Below, one piece after another: positions 44,156-55,104 of a DNA stretch of 64,000 nt; the stretch's first letter is position 1; each line of letters begins with the position of its first letter. The DNA lies in the NCBI GenBank assembly GCA_037367355.1, contig CM074701.1, positions 310,001 to 374,000 of the forward strand, read 5' to 3'. The stretch comes from Neoscytalidium dimidiatum (Eukaryota > Ascomycota > Dothideomycetes > Botryosphaeriales > Botryosphaeriaceae). The notes below the pieces were generated by a model. It searched no databases. It was given only the letters and a program-made list of their open reading frames with translations, and had not been told where the DNA came from. The position numbers were made by a program, and so were the translations under genes.

Positions 44156-46420
44156 CATTATCGCGGCATGTACCCCTCTGCGATCCAACAACACGCAGAA
44201 AGCCCACGAAGCAAAGACGCAAAACGCGAGACAAGGGGCCGCCCCATCCGGAGTGCGCAATGGCCTTTGCACAGCGGCAGCGGGAAGCGGCACTGCCGTC
44301 GCAGCTATTTCCGTAGAGAGAGCGAAAAAGAGGTACGGAATTATACAATGGTTACGAGTACGGGCGTGGGCCCCCAGGGGAGGGGGGCCCGCGGGTCCGC
44401 CAGAATATTGAAATGCGCGTCGCTTGCGAAATGCGGGAGCCCCGTACGCACCTGGGAGCTTCGGTACGGGGGGTGACGAGCTACCTACCTACTGTGTACC
44501 TACCTCGCTGCACCTCCAGACCAAACCCATCGACCGGAAGGGCCGAAGCCTGTCGGCATGGCGTGCGCCCCAGGCGGCTCTGCTCGTATCATTCATATGC
44601 AAAGCACGCAGTTTCCCGGCGGATCATCAGCCCTCTCGCCCCCGGGGGTTGGACGACACCCGACGACCACCGCAAGGCCGGCCGGCGCCCGCTTATCGGC
44701 TCGCTAGAACGACCGCGTACGATTGCGGGCGGGAGAAGGAAATTTCGTGGCTTGCGAGGTTTATCAGAAACCCACGCATTGTTCCTGGCTGTTGTTGGAT
44801 GCCCCGCCTCCCGCAGGGCAAGTCAGTGAGCTCGCTTCCTGCAGCATGCACGGGCGCTGCCGTGCTATTCGTGGAGACACACGCGCACACGGCTGCGCGC
44901 CATCTCGCATGCGGGCGTTTTTTACGGTACCTACTCCGAATCGCGCACACCTTCGCGCACTGTTACTTTTCTGCCCGGCCATTCCAATAGCGCCAAGCGG
45001 AGGTATCTCAAATGGGAGCCAGACAGTGTCGGGGGGCCCCGTGGGCTTTTTGGCGCCACGGCGGAGAATTTATTTGTTGAATGGGAAATTTGGGCGGGGC
45101 GAAGAGATAGCTGATGCGTACGCGTGATGGGGACGGTCTTGGTGGAGGCGTAAAAAATTTATCGCTGGAGGAGCGATAACGAGGATCGTCCACGCGCCCG
45201 CCGGCGACGGTCAGGCGGAAGGCATCGAAAGCATCTGTTGAGAAGACGCGATATCAGCAAAGGGAAGAGAAGGGCCTATGTCGGCGCGCGTGGCAGCCAG
45301 TCGGTCAGACATGCACAGCTGCTCCGGAGAAGGCAAAAATGGAGGCTCAGGAACGGCGCTGGTCGGGCAGGGAAGCGCCCGATGATAGGCGGGCTTTGTC
45401 AGATCCGCATCAGCTCACCACAGCCTCCTTCTCAGCATCCCGACTGCAGCTGAGAGAGGGAACGGACAACTCCACCGCCCGGAGGGGCCAGAGTTGGGTG
45501 GAGACTGCCTCGTCAACCGCCGGGAGTGGTGAGTCGTCATAGAAGAGTGAGGCTCCTTTTCCACCAACCAACCATCCAAGACCTCTCTCTCTCCACTGCC
45601 GCTGCAGTGCTGTGCCGCCCAGCCCGGCCGACCCATCCGCCATCAGATACGGTACGTACCTCTCCGCCTGTGATGCTCCGTTCCGCCCACCGCGGGGCGT
45701 GCGCTGGTGCGTGCGCCCCTGCGGTTGCATTTACCCCGTGGAGCCCCAAGCAGCAGCAAATGTCACCAGAGCGTCTCTCGACCAGACGCGCCCCCCCAAG
45801 ACGGCTGCTGCCGCGCAGGCCCATTCGTTCGCCTCCTGTCTTCCGCATGCGTATGATGAGAGGAGCTGTCAAACCATCATCTCAACTCGTCCACCCCACA
45901 GCGCGTGCGTGCGTCCTGGAGAAATTCCGGAGTAAGGGTGGACTTTCACTTGGGCGCTGTGCGTCCCTTGTGAGTGCGGTTCCGCTCCCCCATCGTCGGG
46001 AGTATCGATGTCCGCATCACCGCGCAGCACCTCATTTGCGCCTAAGAAACATCACAGCACATCTTCACCCGATCCCACCGACTCCCAATAAAAAAGCATC
46101 CATCAGGAAAAACAAGAACAGACTCCCCGGCGCGATAATGAAGTGAACAAACTCGCCCAATCCTCACCTCCAGTCTGCCCCCCTCCAACCATCCTCACTC
46201 CCCGCCCCAAAAGGGAAGTCCAGAGCGCCTCATCGCCGCCCCAGCCCACCCCCCTCCCCTTCAAGGCCGCTCCCGTCCGCTTCCCTGAGACACATCAGCA
46301 GGCACGCACGGCCTCTCTCACCAGCCTCATGTCCGCCCTGCCCTGGCTCCTCCTCTCCCCCGTTCGCATTATCATTATCGCACCGCCATGAAAAGACTTC
46401 TTCCGGTGGGCGCGATAATG
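44156..46420. promoter_or_regulatory. Cluster of GCGATAA (GATA-type) sites
   Basis: Counted by eye on both strands, GCGATAA occurs six times here: 44158-44164, 45159-45165, 45173-45179, 46132-46138, 46375-46381 and 46412-46418. Four of these extend to GCGATAATG. Three more copies lie at 40663-40669, 49603-49609 and 50329-50335 in the same gene-empty interval. Fungal GATA factors (AreA, SREA, white-collar types) bind HGATAR cores; GCGATAA is such a core with a fixed flank. The function is inferred only. Confidence 0.4.
45159..45179. promoter_or_regulatory. Perfect inverted pair of GATA sites
   Basis: TTATCGCT and AGCGATAA form a perfect 8-base inverted repeat around the 5-base spacer GGAGG. 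This arrangement suits a dimeric or double-finger GATA factor, or a small hairpin. Confidence 0.4.
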
Positions 46421-46849
46421 ACAGCATTCCCTCCCCCGGGGGCGGCCGCGACGGCGGCGCCCCTCGACGCACCGTGCAACAAAGACGCATAGCGGCGGGC
46501 GGGAGTGCGCCACGGGCAAAGGGCAGCGTAGCCAGGGGAAAGGGGCCTGCCGATTCATTGCCCTGGCAGTCTGCTGCCCAGGGCATCGTGGAACCTGGCG
46601 TTGATCGGGAGTATGCGTGTGTGAATCATGATGCCCTCCCCCATCCCCGGCGATGGTGGGAGATGGTGGCTTTGCCTGGGCTGGCGACGTGGCTGATCGG
46701 CTGATGAGGCGCGGAGGAGGAAGGGGCCGTGGGCTCTCTCCGGAATGCGAGGTCGGGGAAGGAGAGTAGATGGGGCAAAGAGGTGGGGTGTGTGCGTGTG
46801 TGAGATGAGCGTGTGCATCCGATTGCGACGGTCTCTGGCTGACGTGTGG

Positions 46850-46887
46850 TGCGTGTGTACTGTGTGTATGTGTGTATGTGTGTGTGG
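46850..46887. repeat. (TG)n-rich microsatellite
   Basis: An interrupted GTGTGT/GTATGT tract within the gene-empty interval. Confidence 0.8.
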
Positions 46888-47343
46888 CAGGGCAGACACA
46901 GGGCGTGGGGTCCAACAAGGTGTCGCCTTTGCGTCAAAGCTTCTTCTTTGACGTCGTGTGGGGCGCCTTAAAATTGGAGTACCCACGGGGAAAGGAAAGA
47001 CCAAAAAAAAAAGGGCTGACGTCGGGGGGCCCGTTCGCTACCGCCGACGCCGCCGTCGCCGTCGCCGCAACAAATCCCCCAAAAGTGCCCCCCCGTCACC
47101 CATTCCGGAAATGCATGCGACATCTTCTCCCGACAACCGCAGTCGGTTTCGCAAGAGGGTCTCTCCCCTTGGCCCTCACCCCTCGAAACAGCTTTTCCGT
47201 CGCCCGCCTGCGCGCCCCTGCTGCGCCCGCTCCGTCCCGGGGCGGACGGAATCACGTAAGTGCGCTGCTGGCGCGACAGAGCGATGAGACGTAACGTCGA
47301 CGTGGCCTTCCTTCATGAGCGAGTACACCTACGTATTACAGCC

Positions 47344-47376
<33 letters not shown>
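47344..47376. repeat. (GGCT)n tetranucleotide microsatellite
   Basis: Eight uninterrupted GGCT units within the gene-empty interval; they account for the repetitive Trp/Leu/Ala/Gly open frame there. Confidence 0.9.
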
Positions 47377-50300
47377 CTATTTTGCGTAGGGTGCGAAACG
47401 CGCCCCCCGGTTGCTTTCTTTCTGCTCTTTTCCTGCTCGTAACCCGTAACCGCTGGCGGCCGCGGCCCTTCCCTTTGCTTCCGACAGGCCCGGCGCGCGC
47501 GCGAGGGTCTTGCAAGAGTGCACGCCTCGCTGCGGCGCGCCGCGCACGCGCCAGCCTCGCGGTCCCTGATTATGGTGCCTCGGGCAGCCTTGACGCAAGA
47601 GCCCGGCCCATGACAATACGATAGGGCGGGCGACGGCCGGTCCATGAGCAAGCAGAAGCAGGCGGCCCCCCGGGGTGGAAGCAAGGAAAAGGAAAGGAAA
47701 GGAGAGAAGAGAAAAGAGAGAATGTTTGGCGACGTTGGTGGCTTGTCCTCAGGGCTGAGACGTGCCAGGGAGGGCGCCGAGCAGAGTAACAATCGGCGGA
47801 GCCTAGAACGGCCGCTTTCTGGTCGCTGGCCTTGTTCCTTATCGATCGGGCAGCCATTTGGACAACAGCCGTCAGCGGGCGGACTTGCCCTGCCTTGCTT
47901 TCCTGGTTGGAGCGATGATGTTCGCCCCTGCTTGCCGTCATTGCCGCTTCTGGGGAAGCTCGCGATCACCAGATGCGGTCACTAGAATACTGGGGTGACT
48001 GGGCGGGTACGTAATGACAAGCGCGGACGATGATGATGAGGGCAAGTGATGAGTGACTCCTCGCGTTTCAATGACTCCACTCTGTCGTGCGCACTCCCTG
48101 TCCCCGCTGGACCCTGCCTTGGCGCATCCGCCGCATCGCATTGGCAATCGCCGGCGTAAAGCATTGCGAACGACCAGACCAGACGCACGATGCCGCCGGA
48201 ATTTGCTAATGATTAGGCCCATCTTTCTCGCCTCCTTCCCTGCGCAGCTTAACTCAGTCCACGGCCTTCCACGGCCTTCCCTTCTGTTTTCCCGATGCGG
48301 CGAGCACGTCGTTCTCACGTAACGCGGGTCAGTGTGGAGTGTGTGCCCCAAGCTCAGGAAATAGTGTGGAGTAAAATTCACCCCGGACAACACGACCGAC
48401 ACAAAGCCCGGCAGGCAAGAGGAGAGAGAAAAGAAAAAAAAACGAAAAGCTCGCATCCCCGGTTCAGAGCGCGTCACTCACCGCAATCTTGCCCGAAGCG
48501 TATAGAGGGCTGATCCGCGATCCCGGAAGCCCGTTCACATCCACATCGTGGCGTCCTGCCATGTTTTCCCCCTACGCGCGCTCGCACACATTTGCTAACT
48601 ACTCCACGCTAAGAGATGACGAGATCGACCAGACGATAAGCCGCCATCTCGTCCAACTTGCCTCGTCCTTCGCCTCGCGTCCATGCACCCGGAGCTCTTC
48701 GCCCAATTTCCCAGGCGGTAAGAGTAGTGATTGGCGCGAATCCAAGGCGCGGCGCGGCTCAAAAGGGAGATCGCGGGGGGTATGCTCTTCGCTGGATCAA
48801 TGCGGAGGGGGGCAATCAGAACACGAAGAAAGCAGCGCCAGCTCGCCCATCAGCAACGGACAATGATCCACGTATCATCAAAGAGACTGACTGCATCTGC
48901 AGACGAAGAAGCGGTGAAGAGACGCTACCTATGTATCTGTACCTTTTCCTTTGCACTGTTGGGGTTTTTTTTTTCTCTGGTCTGACGGCTTCCTGCAAGC
49001 TGCAAGCCGCAGCCGGGGGGGTATGGGTGGGTGCGCGCGTGTGTGTGGGAGGAAGGGAAAACGGGAAGCACAGCATGTCAACCATGCAGCCGAACCCCAC
49101 ATCCACCCTTACCCACCCACGCTGCACACCGAGAGGGACCATCCAAGTAACGAGACCATCACTCCACCACAAGCGCGGTGGGAGGAACTCTCCCTCCACC
49201 TCCCACCCGCCCCAAGGCGCCCTGCGCCTAGCAATGTGGGGTCCCGCATGTGTGCATGCCAAGGGCGAACGACGTGCGCCTGCTGCCTTCCTTCCTCCGC
49301 ATGCACCTGCGTGATTCGGCAGCCTGCCTTCTTTTCCTTGTTCCCTTGCCCACGCCCTGTGACTGGTCCATTGTCGGCGTGTGCCCGCAGTTCTGTCCGT
49401 GGCTGACAACTTCTCACCACACGCTTTGCCCATCGCAAACCGACACAAGACCGCCGAAAAGCCACCTCCATGCGATCGAAATCGGGTGGCAACTATCGTT
49501 TCCCTCCCCTTCCCACACTCCCCCTCCCATCCAAGCCACCTTGGCGCAAACAAGTAATAACCCTTGGGCCCCACCTTCTCGAAGATCAGAGAAGAACTAG
49601 CGTTATCGCCCCGGAACACCGCTTCCAGCATCTCAGTGGTCCACCAGTCTCGCCCATTAATTTATGTATACGGGGACGGGAGGGTGCGGAGGGGACCCCA
49701 TTGGCCGTACGGTGCCGCTCGCTCGCTCGCTCACGAGAGAGTAGAAAGTGAAAGAGAGAGAAAGAGAGCGAGAGAGGGACGAGGTGCGCGCGCAATGTAC
49801 GTACCCTGAACGAACCGCAGGCCAAGCGCGGGGAGGTCAACCCGTCGTACCTGCAATAATATAGCGCCAGGGTTTGCCCGCCCGGGACGGCTTTCCCTGG
49901 CACAGCCCGACTCGTCCTCTTTTTCTTCCTTGGGTAAGCCGAAGGGACTTTTTCGAGACAACGACGGGAAAATAGTGAACCGTCGATCATCTAATGCTTT
50001 CTGCTACAGCTTGCCTCACACTATCCATTTTGTCCCCCCTATCCCGTTGTTTCCCGCTCCGCGTTGCCGTTTACCTGATAGCATGTAGATCGAGCCGCTG
50101 GTTGCTCCCTTCGGCTCCACATTTTCTCGTGTGGAGGAGAAGAAGGTTTGCGGGTTGAGTTTAGTCGAGCTGATAGCAGCTTTCTTTTTTTTTTTTCGTC
50201 GTGCTCCACAAGTGGGGCGGATATGCCGAGCAATTACAGAATCCTGGGGTAAAATCGGGGAGGAAAGGAACACAAGCATAGATGTACCGAGGACTCTCTG

Positions 50301-50984
50301 TCTTGGGTACAAGCCGACCCTGAACCCCGCGATAACCCGTAAAGCCCACGGATCATTAAACTTTCAGCGATGGTGGGGAGGTGGCTTTTGCCTTTTGGCG
50401 GACAGAGATGTGCCACGGGCATATGGCCGCCGCGATCACTGGGTAAGATTAAAAAAAAAGGGGGGGGGGGGACTTTGCCAGGGGATGACTTTTACCGGGA
50501 GGGTAGGGGTGGGAGAGGGTCAAGGGGAAAAGGAAGCTTCAAACTCTCGATAGCCGGAACGAAGCCGAGGGAATGGCTGGGAAGAAATGAGAGATGGTTC
50601 AGATCATTGATAGCCGAGTCACACCCGGCCGCTTCCAGACTTCCGGAGGGGGCCTGAGACTATTGGATGGGGTTTCTGCTATCGATTGATATGCCTCGAT
50701 AGCAGGGCAGAGAAGGGGTGATTGCGGTTTCACGTAGGGGTCTCAGCTTTGTGGGGTTTGGCTTTTCTGGCGTTCTTGGGGTTTGGGGCAGTTCTTTTTT
50801 TTTTTTTCTTGGGTGACGGCGGTGGTAGTGGATCACCCGAGGGAAACTTATTTCCGCTAGTGTCCAGATCTGCTGCTAGGGAATGACTCCTTTCTCCTTG
50901 CTTCACCCATGGGGCAACCCGCAGCGCCAAAAAAGTGTGGAGAAGGGGGGGAGGGAGCAAAAGGGCTGGCCGGCGTCAACCAAG

Positions 50985-51005
50985 GCGTGCGTGCGTGCGT
51001 GCGTG
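50985..51005. repeat. (GCGT)n tetranucleotide microsatellite
   Basis: Five GCGT units near the right end of the gene-empty interval. A similar short (GCTC)n tract lies at about 49719-49732. Confidence 0.85.
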
Positions 51006-52069
51006 GCACGGCGGCCTGATGCGGAGATGGCGGAGACGGGATGGCGCGGTAACGCATGCAGGAAGCATGTATGTGCGTACGGTGCTGATCGCCGCCGCGG
51101 CGGCCGCCCATGGACCGGCCGGACTGAACCTCTCTCTGTGCATACTGATCGAGAAGTGTGGTTGGGTGTGTGGGAAGGGTGCACGAGGAAGTCCGGGGTC
51201 CGGGGATGTGTGCGCGCCCACCCGTGCTGGTCTGGGGGGACATTAGCCCGGCGTCATCATTCGATGGTTGTCTGAGACTCGAGAGACCCGACGGAACCTG
51301 TGTTTCTGCTTGCCTTTCTCGCTCCAGCTCTCGATCTTTCGATCGCTTCACCCCCGCTCCGCCAGTCTCGCTCCGGTGGATGGAATGCCCCCCCAATCTG
51401 CCTAGCCGCTGTTACAGCCCGCCGTCTGATCGCCGTGGGCGTTTTTTCTTGTGCAGCTGCGTCAGATGCGGATGCGATCACGTCACACGCGCGCACGACA
51501 TCTGTGGATAGAGTAGAAAATTTCTGCTCTCGCCTACACGTACACGGGACAAGCTCGATCGAGGTGGGCCAGAATAGGAATCAAAACACTTTTTTGAATT
51601 AGGGGAGTTGAGTGCGTTCTCCAGACAGGTGCTTCTATATCAAAGCTGCCGAGCGTAATCAATCCATCACTACGGAGACACGTTTATCTGTCCTTTTCCG
51701 TAGCCCGAAATCAAGTAAACAGATAGGAAATATACATCGTGCGAGTCTACCATGACCGCGGAAGGGGGTATGATTGAGCCTTGCGTTGACACCCGCAAAC
51801 ACCGGTCCAGTCTATAAAAAAAAGCCAACAAGCAATAGCGGTAAAACAATCGACAGAGAAAAGGAGAAGAATAGCGCTGCTGAGCGGCTATTAGGAGTGA
51901 AGAGTAAAGCGTGACCAAAAAATTCGCCATAGGATGCCACGGAGGACGTGCATCTCTTGTGCCCCATTTCCCATCTATAACCCAGAAACGCTGAAGTTCG
52001 CTAAGCGCAGCCGAAAAAAGGTCGTACCAAACCAAAACGCCCATTGTCATGCATTGGATCTTGGTGGCT

Positions 52070-53356
52070 TTAGAAGCGCTCGCCGAGGTCGTTACCGGCG
52101 ACCGACCCAGTCGCAGAATTGCTGCCGGAGGAAAAGCCACTGCCGGCGTTCAGCAAGTCCTGGACGGCGACCTTCGGCGCCGGCGGCACGGGCAGTTTTC
52201 GTTGGGAGCCGTCTTGCCTGGAAATGATGTCGCCAATCCTGAGGCCGCCAGTCTGGCTCGGGACGTACGGAGCCTCGCCATTTGCGGAAGGCTCCATCGG
52301 GGCAAGGGCGGGAACATGCTGAAGCGAGAGGTGGCGGATGTGAGGAAGCTGCACGTCGTGCAGGCCGTGCGGGCGTAGTCGCGGGGAGTGCGCAGGGGTA
52401 GCGAGCGGCGTGTGGTCAGGCGTGGGGGAATACGAGTCATGTGAGAAAGTAGGCGAGGGCGGCGCGGTGGACAGGGGAGACCCAGGTCGCGACTTCTTCG
52501 TCATCCGGTGAGCGTACTGGTCATCCTCCTCGTGCGAGTGCGAGCGCGACATGGGCTGCGATGAATAAGCATAGGCAGCCAGGCCGGTCACGCCAGGCAG
52601 GCGGCCGCCGTTGTGGCCGTAGTGCTGGTGGGAGTTGAAGTGGGCCGGCCTCGAGGGGAACTGAGGAGCGTTGTGCTGCTGCTGCTGCTCGACCTGGGAG
52701 GCGGCCGTCGCGAGAATGCCCATGGAGCTGGTCGGGGTGGACCTGTTGTACGCGGCCAGGCCGGGCAGGTTCGAGTAGCTGGAGTACGAGTGGGGCGGAG
52801 AGACGTTGGGAGAGCCAAGGTTGGAGCCGGGCGCAGAGCGGGAGATGGGCTTCGAGGGCGGAGGCATCATGTGGGAGATCTGGGCGCTGTCCAGCATACC
52901 AGCGCTGGCCACGGCCTGAGCGGCGGCGACGGCGGCGGCATGCTGCTTGTTGCCTCTCCGCGAGTTGGGGTTGTTGTGTATCCTCGAGTGGCGGGTGAGC
53001 TCGTCAGAGCGGGAGAAGCGCTTTGTGCAGCCGGGGAACTGGCAGGCGTGGGGCTTCTCGCCGGTGTGGGTGCGGATGTGGCGGGTCTGGTGCTCCAGAC
53101 GGTGGAAGGCCTTGTCGCAGAGCGGGCACTTGTAGGGACGCGGCAGGTCCTGCCGGTGGTCCTCCTGGTGAGGCTGCGCGTTCTGAAGCATTGAGCCCAT
53201 GAGACCGACGGGTTGGACTGTGGCAGCGGCCATCGGGGAGCTGGTGGAGGCGGCGGCGGCAGCGGGGGCGGCCGACGAGGTGGATTCTTGCTGGGGCGAG
53301 GGCGATTCGGGGTTCAGCAGATTTTTGAAATCTACTGCGGAGGTTGACTGGTGCAT
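52070..53356 (-). CDS. creA: Carbon catabolite repressor CreA/Cre1 (C2H2 zinc finger)
   Basis: A single exon of 428 residues. CreA is the Mig1-type nuclear repressor that shuts off alternative carbon-use genes in glucose by binding SYGGRG sites. Two C2H2 fingers lie at about residues 77-130: [21 protein letters not shown], with the family linker TGEKPHAC, then [19 protein letters not shown] follows the fingers. Downstream are an alanine-rich segment, a short Gln run, Ser/Pro-rich sequence with an acidic HSHEEDD patch before a basic [10 protein letters not shown] stretch, and the C-terminal [15 protein letters not shown] segment typical of CreA. The start at 53356 ([15 protein letters not shown]) matches the family; the frame is open further upstream but without conservation. 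The length is normal for the family. Confidence 0.96.
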   Translation of the reverse strand: MHQSTSAVDFKNLLNPESPSPQQESTSSAAPAAAAASTSSPMAAATVQPVGLMGSMLQNAQPHQEDHRQDLPRPYKCPLCDKAFHRLEHQTRHIRTHTGEKPHACQFPGCTKRFSRSDELTRHSRIHNNPNSRRGNKQHAAAVAAAQAVASAGMLDSAQISHMMPPPSKPISRSAPGSNLGSPNVSPPHSYSSYSNLPGLAAYNRSTPTSSMGILATAASQVEQQQQHNAPQFPSRPAHFNSHQHYGHNGGRLPGVTGLAAYAYSSQPMSRSHSHEEDDQYAHRMTKKSRPGSPLSTAPPSPTFSHDSYSPTPDHTPLATPAHSPRLRPHGLHDVQLPHIRHLSLQHVPALAPMEPSANGEAPYVPSQTGGLRIGDIISRQDGSQRKLPVPPAPKVAVQDLLNAGSGFSSGSNSATGSVAGNDLGERF

Positions 53357-53660
53357 GTGACAGATGGCACCGCAGGAGCTGGAGCGGGATGGGAGTGGTT
53401 TTTGTGGTGGATGATGGGCGGGATGCGGGAAGGTAAGGCGAGCGAAAACCGGAGAAGGGGTGGGAGGGGCGGACGAAAATCTTATAAGAGCGCGCTCGGG
53501 TGAGCCGCGGGTGACGCAGCGCAGCAGAGGAAACGTGGGGAACGAGGAGCCGGGTGCTGCGCAGTCGACGAGGATCAGCCGGAAAAGCAGGAGCGGCGCC
53601 AAGCCCGAAGTGTCGAGCCGGGAGGGAGGAATTTTCTGCGCGGGCTGGGGCGCGCGAAGG

Positions 53661-53728
53661 GGTGCTAGGTGCTAGGTGCTAGGTGCTAGGTGCTGGGTGC
53701 TGGGTGCTAGGCGCTGGTGCTGGGTGCC
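53661..53728. repeat. 7-bp tandem repeat (GGTGCTA/GGTGCTG)
   Basis: About eight copies of a 7-base unit with A/G variation at the last position, ending in degenerate GCGCTGG/GTGCTGG copies. It begins about 300 bases upstream of the creA start codon. Confidence 0.9.
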
Positions 53729-54210
53729 GGGCTGGGAGCTGGGGCCTGGGGCTGATAGCGCGCTGGTGCCAGTGCTGGGCTGGTCTGGTCTGGTCAGATG
53801 GAACAGGGGGCCGCGCGCTCAAGCGGCTGTGGGGACTTTCGCTGGCCCTGGGGCTGGGGCCTCCCCAAGGCTTTATTTCGGCGGCCTGCTTTTTGCGCCT
53901 CAAGCGCCGGCCAGCCAGAGCGGCGCGCAGCTGGGCGGCGCGGCGGTGCACGCTGGTAGCGTCGGAGCGCGCGAGGGCAGCGGGCGCCGGGCATCACGGT
54001 CGCCGTCGCCGCTGCGCTGGTCCTTGCAGGGTGCCTCCCGACACCCCCTCCTCCTCCAGTGCCCGGCGGAATCCACGCAGGGTGGAAATGTGGAGATGCG
54101 TTTCGCCCACCGGCACGGCCGACGTAACAGCTCGACAAATTTTCAGCTGATGACAGCGCAAGACAGATGACAAATTGCCCGCCAGTCAGTCCGCTGGTGC
54201 CCGTTGACCA

Positions 54211-54248
54211 CGACCGCGACCGCGACCGCGACCGCAACCGCAACCGCG
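54211..54248. repeat. (CGACCG)n hexanucleotide repeat
   Basis: About six units, the last two with G-to-A changes (CAACCG). It lies some 850 bases upstream of the creA start codon. Confidence 0.9.
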
Positions 54249-55076
54249 TTACTTCAGCCTGACCGCCCACCTCTCTTATCGGTCACCAGGCGTGCTCGGC
54301 TTCGATCAGGCGCGCCCGGGAGCGCGTCAGGTGGCGGGCGTGCCAGAGATAAGGACACCAGCGCTGGAATGCGAGGAGCGACCTGAGCCTGAAAGCATCT
54401 CCACGTTTTGCTAGGCGCTGCACGGCAGGCCGCCGCCGATCCGGGGTTTGGGGGGTTGCGGCCGTCCGACGACGAGACACTTCACTGCCTAAGCCATCCT
54501 CCACCAACGCCCGCCTCACGCCCGAACTGCCTCGCGTTGGTGCTTAGAGGGGGGGCGTGCTCCGACGGACGGACAGGCGGCCGGCAGCCCTCAGCACGCA
54601 GCGCTCAGCCTAGCTCTGGACTGCACCTCAGCAATTTCTGGCGCCTTGTCCAATGTCACGGCAGGAGCTTGACGACGCACATTTCTGGGCAGCCTCCCGC
54701 GTCCGGACGGCCAGGAGCTGGGGAATGGCCACAAGCACTGCGTTTGGATGACGAACCGCACAGCATGCACGAAACCATAGGCACATGTGAAGACGCCGGG
54801 GGGGCAGGTCCAATGAAACGTCACGACCACCGTCCGGGGCTGTTGCACGACAGGAGAGGGCTCAGGAGATGGAATGTATGTGTGGGGAGGCTGGCGGCGG
54901 GCTGTGGGCTGCGACGAGGCAAACCTGGAGTTCTCTGGGGTACCGGAGAGGCGCTCGTCGGTGAAGGAAAGCAGTGCTGACGCCGTGAAGCTGAGGCGCA
55001 GGGCGTCTGAGTTTGATATTGGCCTGGCGCTCACTTCAGCGGCGGACGAAGGATTCTTGCGGCAGCCAAATATAAC

Positions 55077-55104
55077 GGCAGCGGCAGCGGCAGCGGCAGC
55101 GGCG
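55077..55104. repeat. (GGCAGC)n repeat
   Basis: About five GGCAGC units, 1.7 kb upstream of the creA start codon. Confidence 0.85.

Larger units (their letters stand above)
38087..52069. other. 14-kb GC-rich gene-empty interval between convergent genes
   Basis: Both flanking genes point into this interval, so it holds neither promoter. Open frames are abundant because the DNA is GC-rich, but they overlap in five or six frames. They read as Pro/Arg/Ser/Ala-rich low complexity and show no conserved motif, convincing intron chain or family resemblance. The sequence has many homopurine or homopyrimidine tracts, A-runs next to G-runs (for example near 50449-50471) and several microsatellites. I checked by eye for tRNA promoters and found none convincing. 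It may contain long non-coding RNA, regulatory DNA or a gene I cannot recognise. Confidence 0.6.

Noticed and set aside
48816..49631. Minus-strand open frame of 271 codons
   Set aside because: Low-complexity Arg/Gly/Ala/Thr-rich sequence with no domain; overlapping plus-strand frames are comparable.
53676..54170. Open frame reading through the 7-bp repeat upstream of creA
   Set aside because: The repetitive start comes from the tandem repeat and the rest lacks motifs; overlapping frames exist on both strands.
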